12,483 nucleotides of DNA from Acidobacteriaceae bacterium (GTDB lineage Bacteria; Acidobacteriota; Vicinamibacteria; Vicinamibacterales; CAVVIG01). Below the pieces are notes generated by a model. It had not been told where the DNA came from. It saw only the letters and a list, made by a program, of their open reading frames with translations, and searched no databases. Position 1 is the first letter of the stretch, and the number at the start of each line of letters is the position of its first letter. The stretch is taken from contig JAISPN010000087.1 of NCBI GenBank assembly GCA_031274845.1, forward strand, positions 1 to 12,483. The letters are read 5' to 3'. This document shows, in pieces, positions 7,723 to 12,483 of this stretch. Both the position numbers and the translations under genes were made by a program.

Positions 7723-7872
7723 ACCCTCTTCCCCAACCCCTCTCCCGCACGCGGGCGAGGGGAGCTACTACGTGCGTGTATGAGCGGTGAGGTTCTCTCG
7801 CCGACAAGGAGCGCGGCAGCGTGTGATGGCCCCTCTCATCACACGTGTGGGAGAGGGGTTAGGGAGAGGGGG
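7723..7872. repeat. REP-like palindromic repeat pair (BIME-like)
   Basis: Two arms, 7724-7751 and 7845-7872, are reverse complements at 23 of 28 positions. Both carry the AACCCCTCTCCC / GGGAGAGGGGTT core. Each arm also belongs to its own hairpin: 7737-7762 (CCCCTC and CCCGC pairing with GCGGG and GAGGGG) and 7830-7858 (CCCCTCTC with GAGAGGGG around the palindrome CACACGTGTG). CCCTCTCCCTAACCCCTCTCCC-like palindromes are, to my knowledge, dispersed intergenic repeats in many GC-rich bacteria. The element lies between the convergent ends of the ureohydrolase and the membrane protein gene, so it may also stop transcription from both sides, although no T-tract is present. No REP-associated transposase is in the window. 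Confidence 0.7.
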
Positions 7873-7874
7873 AT

Positions 7875-8429
7875 TTAGCGCGTCTGTGGTCCGGCCGGGG
7901 CATTCCACTGATAGCCCGGCATCTGCGGCGCCGACATTTTTACTCGCATCATTTCGCTTGCGACAACAATCATGACAACCGCAATGGCGAGCACAAGCAC
8001 CGTTCCTAGCCCGATCCCGCTCCACGGGTTTCGCGGTAGCGGCATCGGTCTATACTGACCAGACAATCCGAGAGTCGTCAGCTTGTCATCATTAGTCCCG
8101 TTATTGTTGTCATCGTCAGTCCCGTTATTGGTTGCGGTATCGTCCCCTTCGCGTCTTTCGGAACTCCCTCTCCCCGTCCACGCGAAAAAGGCTATAGCGA
8201 GATAACCTGGGAAGTGCCACCAGATGTCGGCCAAGTGCCTGAGCGGCACGAACTCGAAAACAGGCTTATTAAGTACAAATGCCGAGAAGGGGCGGTGGTA
8301 GGTGAACCCTGCCCAATCGAGCAGGCACAGAGCGCAACTGATACCAACGATTTGGCCCAGACGGACCCAGGCCCGCCTCGGCGTGCGCTCGTTCATCGCT
8401 CGCAAGAACAGATCGGCGGAATTCCCCAC
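7875..8429 (-). CDS. Unknown membrane protein, three predicted helices, Asp/Asn-rich linker
   Basis: I do not recognise this 184-residue protein. Hydrophobic segments lie at about 24-40 (LGQIVGISCALCLLDWAG), 66-84 (around IWWHFPGYLAIAFFAW) and 138-160 (IGLGTVLVLAIAVVMIVVAS). Between the second and third is a polar linker (about 88-117) with the repeated pattern NNGTDDD / NNGTNDD, encoded by a short tandem repeat. The tail is Pro/Gln-rich (APQMPGYQW). Membrane location is inferred from hydropathy only. The start is uncertain: GTG at 8429 as given, or ATG at 8396 (Met12); neither has a convincing Shine-Dalgarno. Base composition is markedly lower in GC (31, 30 and 29 of 60 in three hand-counted lines, against 44 of 60 in a ureohydrolase line), suggesting foreign origin. 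Its stop lies two bases from a REP-like repeat and its start about 40 bases from the duplicated ureohydrolase fragment. Confidence 0.6.
   Translation of the reverse strand: MGNSADLFLRAMNERTPRRAWVRLGQIVGISCALCLLDWAGFTYHRPFSAFVLNKPVFEFVPLRHLADIWWHFPGYLAIAFFAWTGRGSSERREGDDTATNNGTDDDNNNGTNDDKLTTLGLSGQYRPMPLPRNPWSGIGLGTVLVLAIAVVMIVVASEMMRVKMSAPQMPGYQWNAPAGPQTR
8085..8132. repeat. Two 24-bp tandem repeat units inside the membrane protein gene
   Basis: Units 8085-8108 and 8109-8132 match at 21 of 24 positions. Being a multiple of three, they keep frame and encode the repeated Asn-Asn-Gly-Thr/Asp-Asp part of the linker between the second and third predicted helices. Confidence 0.75.
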
Positions 8430-8470
8430 GGCCGCAACTCTATCGAATTTTCTTTCGCCACAGAAGCGAG

Positions 8471-8597
8471 TGTCGTCGAGCTCGCGCCGCCGCCGGGCCT
8501 CGTCGCGCCGAACTTCCTGTGCGCGAAGTTGATCGACAAAATCCTGTCGTACCGCTTCGGCGCTGAAGTCAAGCGTCAGGCCGCAGTGAAGCGCTAG
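8471..8597 (+). pseudogene. Detached 3' fragment of a ureohydrolase gene
   Basis: This fragment encodes VVELAPPPGLVAPNFLCAKL and then IDKILSYRFGAEVKR, nearly the same as the C-terminus of the intact ureohydrolase ending at 7702. Instead of stopping there it goes on with QAAVKR and a TAG at 8595-8597. Nothing homologous to the rest of the enzyme lies upstream; the catalytic residues are absent and the preceding DNA is the 5' region of the membrane protein gene on the other strand. The reading frame happens to stay open to about 8214, but that part is a shadow. The TAG overlaps the TAG of the convergent TPR-like gene in a shared CTAG (8594-8597), which suggests this was the resident gene's original 3' end. 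It is likely a recombination remnant with no function of its own. Confidence 0.82.
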
Positions 8598-9328
8598 GAC
8601 GGCTTCTTCAGCGTCGACAGTTCTCGGCGCGCGTCGGGCGCGAAGGGTGAGTTGGGATATTCGCTCACAAGACGCGTGAAAGTCTGCTGGGCGTCGGTCG
8701 TCTTGCCGGCGTCCAGATAGATGTGCGCCAGACGCAGCAGGATGCCGTCAACGGGCACAGGGCCATCCTTGTGCTGCGCCATCTCCATCATCGTGCTGAC
8801 GGCCGGATCGAGTTGACCGGATTGCGCCTGCGCTTCCGCAAGCCCCAGGCGCGCCAACTGACCGTACAGGCTGCTGCTGCCCGCCTTCTCGATCACCTGC
8901 TCGAAGGCGGAGGCGGCGTTCGATGGATTCCTAAGCGCCATCCACATGCCGGCTTCGCGGTACCGCGCGAAGATGCCCGCCTCGCTCGACGGATATTGAT
9001 CCGCGACGGCCTTGAACTTTTGTTGCGAGGCCTGATTCCGCTCATCCACCGTGGCGAAGTGGACGCCTGCTGGCGCGGGCGAGCCGGGCGCCGGTGGCGG
9101 TCCGACCGCCGCATCGTCGAGCGCCATCGCATCGGCCAGAAGCGCGTGGGCCTGCCCCTGCACGTGATTGCTCCAGCCGACGTAGCCGAGCACCGCGATG
9201 AGCACCACCAGCACGCCGGTGACGAGGAGACCGACAGAGCGTCCTTGGCCCTGCACGAAATCTCTGGCGCCCATGGCCAGATGGCCCAGTTCGTTTTCCT
9301 TGAGATGGTGACGTTCTGTTCGCTTCAT
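8594..9328 (-). CDS. Membrane-anchored TPR-like protein (YfgM-like)
   Basis: The 244-residue product has a charged N-terminus (MKRTERHHLKENELGHLA), one transmembrane helix at about 32-51 (VGLLVTGVLVVLIAVLGYVG), a Pro-rich stretch (PPPAPGSPAPAG, about 78-89) and a helical C-terminal region. The helices carry TPR spacing: QQKFKAVADQYPSSEAGIFARY, NAASAFEQVIEKA, YGQLARLGLAEAQAQSG and DAQQTFTRLVSEYPNSPFAPDA. This matches TPR_21/YfgM-type proteins, which face the periplasm; in E. coli YfgM associates with the SecYEG translocon and PpiD. A role in protein export or envelope assembly is an inference. The ATG at 9328 has only a weak AAAGAG ribosome site. The gene is divergent from the efflux operon across 187 bases, and its stop overlaps the ureohydrolase remnant. 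Confidence 0.75.
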   Translation of the reverse strand: MKRTERHHLKENELGHLAMGARDFVQGQGRSVGLLVTGVLVVLIAVLGYVGWSNHVQGQAHALLADAMALDDAAVGPPPAPGSPAPAGVHFATVDERNQASQQKFKAVADQYPSSEAGIFARYREAGMWMALRNPSNAASAFEQVIEKAGSSSLYGQLARLGLAEAQAQSGQLDPAVSTMMEMAQHKDGPVPVDGILLRLAHIYLDAGKTTDAQQTFTRLVSEYPNSPFAPDARRELSTLKKPS

Positions 9329-9386
9329 GCTCTTTTTTGATCTCGCGCTAGAGGACAGCCGCGCTCCTTACTGGCGGCGACCCATC

Positions 9387-9415
9387 ATTCTGGCCGTTTA
9401 CCTGAAGAATTTCAA
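9387..9415 (-). promoter_or_regulatory. Candidate promoter of the TPR-like gene
   Basis: On the minus strand TTGAAA (9415-9410) and CAGAAT (9392-9387) are separated by 17 bases. They match sigma-70 -35 and -10 boxes at five and four of six positions, about 60 bases before the ATG. This is plausible but unproven. Confidence 0.33.
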
Positions 9416-9437
9416 ATATCCCGCTGTCGCGCGGGTC

Positions 9438-9472
9438 GTTGTAAGGCGGTTGTAAGACGGGCTGTCTATAAC
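9438..9472 (+). promoter_or_regulatory. Direct-repeat operator plus -10 box of the efflux operon
   Basis: Two adjacent 11-base units, GTTGTAAGGCG (9438-9448) and GTTGTAAGACG (9449-9459), differ at one base. A -10 match TATAAC follows at 9467-9472, seven bases after the second unit, so the repeats cover the -35 position, where no sigma-70 -35 is seen. Direct repeats with 11-base period overlapping -35 are typical sites for OmpR/PhoB-family response regulators. Transcription would begin near 9479, with a leader of about 37 bases. No regulator gene is in the window. The rest of the gap shows only AGGAG (9497-9501) and GGAAGGA (9509-9515), which abuts the ATG. Confidence 0.45.
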
Positions 9473-9515
9473 TGAACGCGAGCGCTCGTCGTCAGCAGGA
9501 GCGATCACGGAAGGA

Positions 9516-10742
9516 ATGCCACCAGCTTTGTCCGAACGCCGCCAGCTTCCCGTCATCGCCATCATCGCCGTTGTCAGTGTCGTCCTGCTTGGAGCGCTGC
9601 TCCTCTGGAGCACGCGGCGGCCGTCTCCCGCCGAACCCGAGGCCGCAGCCGCACCGGCGGCCTCACCGGGCACGTTTCGCCCCACGGCCGAACAGTTGCG
9701 CGGCATGAACATCGTGCGCGTCGAGCCGGGCACGCGCGGCACGATCACGATGGCGACCGGCACGATTGCCGCCGACGGTAATCTCTCGACGCCGCTGTTC
9801 CTCCCCTACTCGGGGCAGGTCACACAAGTGCTGGTCGATACCGGACGGGTGGTCACCAAAGGACAGCCGCTGCTCGTCGTGCGGACCGGAGATTTCGTCG
9901 ATGCGCGCAACGCGCTGCTCTCGGCGCAAGCGAGTTATCAGGCGGCGACCGCTCAACGCGACAGCGCCCGTCGCACCGCGGAACGGCAGCGGCAACTGAC
10001 CGAGACGGCGGGCGGCGCGCAAAAGGATTACCAGCAGGCGCAGACCGACCTTGCCGCCGCCGAAGCGCAAGAGCGCACGGCCGACGCCGTGCTGACGGCG
10101 GCGCGCGAGAAACTGACGGTGCTTGGCGCCGACGACTCGCTGGCCACGGCCACCTCCGGACACGAGGATGCCACTGTGCGCGCGCCGATTGGCGGCACCA
10201 TCGCCACGCGCGACGTGGCGCCCGGACAATATGTCAGCGCCGGCGGCGACAAACCGCTGCTCACGATCACCGATACGTCGCGGGTCTGGTTGATGGCGCA
10301 ACTCGCGGAGAGCGAGGCTGGCGCGGTGCGCACTGGCGACAGCGTCGAGGTGACGACGCCCGCGTGGCCGGATCGCGTCTTCCATGCGGTGGTCGATACG
10401 GTGGGCGTCGGGCTCGATCCCGCGACGCACCGCCTGCTGGTCCGCGCGACCATCGCCAACCCGGACGGCGCGCTGAAGCCGCAGATGTTTGCCAGCTTCT
10501 CCATCCATCACACGGCGCCCGCCACGACGGACAAGATCTACATCCCCACCGTCGCGGTCATCCACGAAGAAGACAGCGCGCGGGTCTGGGTGCTTGGCGC
10601 CGACGGCGTGCTCTCCGCGCGGGCGGTGAAAACGGGCGCCCAGCAAAACGGCCAGGTTGAAATCACCGACGGGCTGCACACGGGCGAACAGATCGTCACG
10701 TCGGGCGCGCTGTTCGTCAACGAAGCTGGCCTCGGCGAATGA
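9516..10742 (+). CDS. RND efflux periplasmic adaptor (membrane fusion protein, CzcB/CusB type)
   Basis: This 408-residue adaptor would link the inner-membrane RND pump to an outer-membrane channel. It has one N-terminal membrane anchor (about 12-31, LPVIAIIAVVSVVLLGALLLW) and no lipobox, then an Ala/Pro-rich linker. The first half of the lipoyl domain (about 85-122, PYSGQVTQVLVDTGRVVTKG) leads into an Ala/Gln-rich coiled-coil hairpin (about 128-205). The second lipoyl half follows (VRAPIGGTIATRDVAPGQYV, about 223-242), then a beta-barrel and membrane-proximal domain ending in GLHTGEQIVTSGALFVNEAG. That ending is typical of heavy-metal-type adaptors. There is no His/Met-rich metal-binding extension, so the ion cannot be inferred. 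The ATG is directly next to GGAAGGA, an unusually tight spacing; the AGGAG 14 bases upstream is the alternative site. It overlaps the pump gene by ATGA (10739-10742). Confidence 0.88.
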   Translation: MPPALSERRQLPVIAIIAVVSVVLLGALLLWSTRRPSPAEPEAAAAPAASPGTFRPTAEQLRGMNIVRVEPGTRGTITMATGTIAADGNLSTPLFLPYSGQVTQVLVDTGRVVTKGQPLLVVRTGDFVDARNALLSAQASYQAATAQRDSARRTAERQRQLTETAGGAQKDYQQAQTDLAAAEAQERTADAVLTAAREKLTVLGADDSLATATSGHEDATVRAPIGGTIATRDVAPGQYVSAGGDKPLLTITDTSRVWLMAQLAESEAGAVRTGDSVEVTTPAWPDRVFHAVVDTVGVGLDPATHRLLVRATIANPDGALKPQMFASFSIHHTAPATTDKIYIPTVAVIHEEDSARVWVLGADGVLSARAVKTGAQQNGQVEITDGLHTGEQIVTSGALFVNEAGLGE

Positions 10743-12483
10743 AGCGCATCCTCGACTTCGCGCTGCGCCAGCGCCTGCTCGTCGTCGCAGCCTTTATCGC
10801 CACGCTCGTCGCCGGCGGCGTCGGCTTCACCATCCTCAACATCGAGGCGTATCCCGACCCGGTCCCGCCGATGGTCGAGATCATCACGCAAGCCAACGGG
10901 CTGTCCGCCGAAGAGATCGAGCGCAACATCACGATCCCGATCGAAGTGCAAATGGCGGGAATGCCGCACCTGAACACGGTGCGCACGATCTCGCTCTTTG
11001 GCTTGTCCGACATCAAGGCGCAGTTCACCTACGACCTGACCTTCGAGGAAGCGCAGCAGCAGGTGATCAACCGGCTGTCGCAACTGCCGCCGCTGCTCGA
11101 TGGCGCGCAGCCGTCGATTTCGCCAACGAGTCCCATCGGCGAAATCTTCCGGTACCGCGTCACCGGCCCGGCCGGCTATTCGGTGATGGATTTGAAGACG
11201 CTGCAGGACTGGGTGCTGGAGCGCCGGTTCAAGCGCATTCCCGGCGTGATCGATGTCGTGGGCTGGGGCGGCAAGCTCCGCGCGTACGAAGTGACGGTCG
11301 ATGACAACGCGCTCATCGCGCACGGCATGACGATCGCGCAGGTCATGTCCGCGATTGCCAAAAGCGATACGAACGTCGGCGGTCAGACGATCGACTTCGG
11401 CGCGCAGGCGGCCGTGGTGCGCGGCATGGGGCTCATCCAATCGCCTTCGGCGATTGAAAATTCTCTCGTCGGCATGGCGGGCACCCAGCCGGTCCTCGTC
11501 AAGGACGTCGCAAAAGTCGGCATCGGCAACGCGCCACGCCTCGGGATTGCCGGCTACAACAACGAGGATGACATCGTGCAGGGCATCGTCTTGATGCGGC
11601 GCGGCGAGAAGTCGATGCCGGCGATTGAGGCGGTGAAGAAGGAAGTCGACGACATCAACGCCTCGGGCCTCCTGCCGCCGGGCATCCATCTCGAACGCCT
11701 CTACGACCGTTCCGATCTCATTCATCTGACGACGCATACGGTGCTGGAGAACCTGGTCGCCGGCGTCGCGTTGATCTTCCTCTTGCAGTGGCTCTTTCTC
11801 GGCAACTTGAGGACCGCGCTGATCGTGGCGGCGACGATTCCCTTCGCGCTGTCGTTTGCCGTGCTGATTCTCGTCATTCAGGGCGAAAGCGCCAACCTGC
11901 TGTCGGTCGGCGCGCTCGACTTCGGGCTGGTCGTGGATGCGACCGTGATCATGGTCGAGAACATCTTCCGCCATATGGTCGAGCGATCGTCTTCGGTCAA
12001 AGCCGGCGCCAGCCATTACTCGTCGACGTCACGGCTGTCGGCCGTGCTCCATGCCGGCACGGAAGTGAGCCGCGGCATCCTGTTCGCTGCCGCGATCATC
12101 ATCGCGAGCTTCCTGCCGCTGTTCACCTTGACGGGCGTCGAAGGGCATATCTTCGGCCCGATGGCCAAGACCTACGCCTATGCCATCACCGGCGGCGTCA
12201 TCGCGACGTTCACCGTCGCGCCGGTGTTATCGGCGCTGCTGCTGCCGGATCAGTTGTCCGAGGTGGAAACGTACATCGTCCGCCTGTCGCGCTGGATCTA
12301 CGAACCGGCCGCCCGCTTTGCCATCGCCCACAAGATTCTGACCTTCGGATGCGCCGCGTTGCTGATGGTGGCGACGGTCGTCGGCGTGCGCTCGCTCGGC
12401 GTCGAATTCCTGCCGCACCTTGAAGAAGGCAACCTCTGGATTCGCGCCACGCTCCCCCCGTCGATCAACCTCACGGCGGGACA
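10739..12483 (+). CDS. RND efflux pump, CzcA/CusA (heavy-metal efflux) type, 5' part only
   Basis: The frame opens with ATG at 10739 (MKRILDFALRQRLLVVAAFI), overlaps the adaptor stop as ATGA, and stays open for 581 codons to the window edge. A full pump of this family is just over 1000 residues. The first transmembrane helix (about 12-32) is followed by the periplasmic porter domain with family marks AYPDPVPPMVEIITQANGLS, PIEVQMAGMP and FEEAQQQVINRLSQLPP. Helices 2-6 follow at about 335-354, 359-381, 387-410, 447-468 and 480-503, and a further one at about 533-553. The fourth holds DFGLVVDATVIMVEN with D394, D400 and E407, the proton-relay motif of heavy-metal efflux pumps. Here it reads VDAT where CzcA has VDGA. 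Proton-driven export is inferred; the substrate is unknown. No outer-membrane factor gene lies upstream. Confidence 0.92.
   Translation, partial: MKRILDFALRQRLLVVAAFIATLVAGGVGFTILNIEAYPDPVPPMVEIITQANGLSAEEIERNITIPIEVQMAGMPHLNTVRTISLFGLSDIKAQFTYDLTFEEAQQQVINRLSQLPPLLDGAQPSISPTSPIGEIFRYRVTGPAGYSVMDLKTLQDWVLERRFKRIPGVIDVVGWGGKLRAYEVTVDDNALIAHGMTIAQVMSAIAKSDTNVGGQTIDFGAQAAVVRGMGLIQSPSAIENSLVGMAGTQPVLVKDVAKVGIGNAPRLGIAGYNNEDDIVQGIVLMRRGEKSMPAIEAVKKEVDDINASGLLPPGIHLERLYDRSDLIHLTTHTVLENLVAGVALIFLLQWLFLGNLRTALIVAATIPFALSFAVLILVIQGESANLLSVGALDFGLVVDATVIMVENIFRHMVERSSSVKAGASHYSSTSRLSAVLHAGTEVSRGILFAAAIIIASFLPLFTLTGVEGHIFGPMAKTYAYAITGGVIATFTVAPVLSALLLPDQLSEVETYIVRLSRWIYEPAARFAIAHKILTFGCAALLMVATVVGVRSLGVEFLPHLEEGNLWIRATLPPSINLTAG

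Noticed and set aside
7737..7762. Strong hairpin as an intrinsic terminator of the ureohydrolase
   Set aside because: The stem is good but no T-tract follows, and it is better explained as one unit of the palindromic repeat.
8085..8132. Possible CRISPR-like repeat
   Set aside because: There are only two directly abutting units with no spacers, inside a coding frame.
8214..8597. 127-codon plus-strand frame ending in the ureohydrolase tail
   Set aside because: Its first two thirds are antisense to the membrane protein gene; only 8471-8597 is meaningful, as a gene remnant.
9663..10679. 338-codon open frame on the minus strand opposite the adaptor
   Set aside because: It is an Arg/His/Gly-rich shadow of the adaptor gene.
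10538..12016. 492-codon open frame on the minus strand
   Set aside because: It lies antisense to the RND pump and adaptor, is Arg/His/Asp-rich with no domain, and arises from GC-rich codon bias opposite a real gene.

Overview
The window reads as a GC-rich bacterial chromosome segment made mostly of housekeeping and transport genes. A lipoprotein signal, a secreted zinc hydrolase and an RND-type efflux pair imply a Gram-negative (diderm) cell. Protein style and gene mix suggest an acidobacterium-like lineage, possibly Vicinamibacteria, but this is an impression from sequence, not a database result.

Layout. The left edge (1-70, minus) holds the first 23 codons of an unidentified gene with a strong Shine-Dalgarno (SD) sequence. 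Next is a minus-strand run: tsaB (1743-2480), rimI (1285-1746, overlapping tsaB by 4 bases) and a secreted phospholipase C/P1-nuclease-fold metal hydrolase (188-1198). Divergent from tsaB across only 19 bases is mutS (2500-5169). Its stop overlaps by one base the start of an extracytoplasmic peptide-type substrate-binding lipoprotein (5169-6713). A ureohydrolase (agmatinase/arginase family) follows at 6803-7702, behind a perfect TATAAT -10 box.

The accessory-looking part is 7703-8470. It contains a REP-like palindromic repeat (7723-7872) and a lower-GC minus-strand gene for an unknown three-helix membrane protein with an Asp/Asn-rich linker (7875-8429). It is bounded on the left by the ureohydrolase 3' end and on the right by a second, detached copy of that same 3' end (8471-8597). 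Most differences between the two copies are synonymous, so they look like diverged homologues joined by recombination rather than a fresh tandem duplication. This is the most unusual structure in the window.

To the right, a membrane-anchored TPR-like (YfgM-like) protein (8594-9328, minus) is divergent from an efflux operon. That operon has a periplasmic adaptor (9516-10742) overlapping by 4 bases an RND pump of the CzcA/CusA type (10739 to the right edge, open). The control region carries two adjacent 11-bp direct repeats just upstream of a TATAAC box, the usual arrangement for an OmpR/PhoB-family response regulator site.

Functionally, TsaB works in tRNA t6A synthesis, RimI acetylates a ribosomal protein, MutS repairs mismatches, and the remaining genes handle uptake, nitrogen/polyamine metabolism and efflux. 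I saw no rRNA, tRNA, CRISPR array, integrase or transposase gene, and no clear defence or biosynthetic system.
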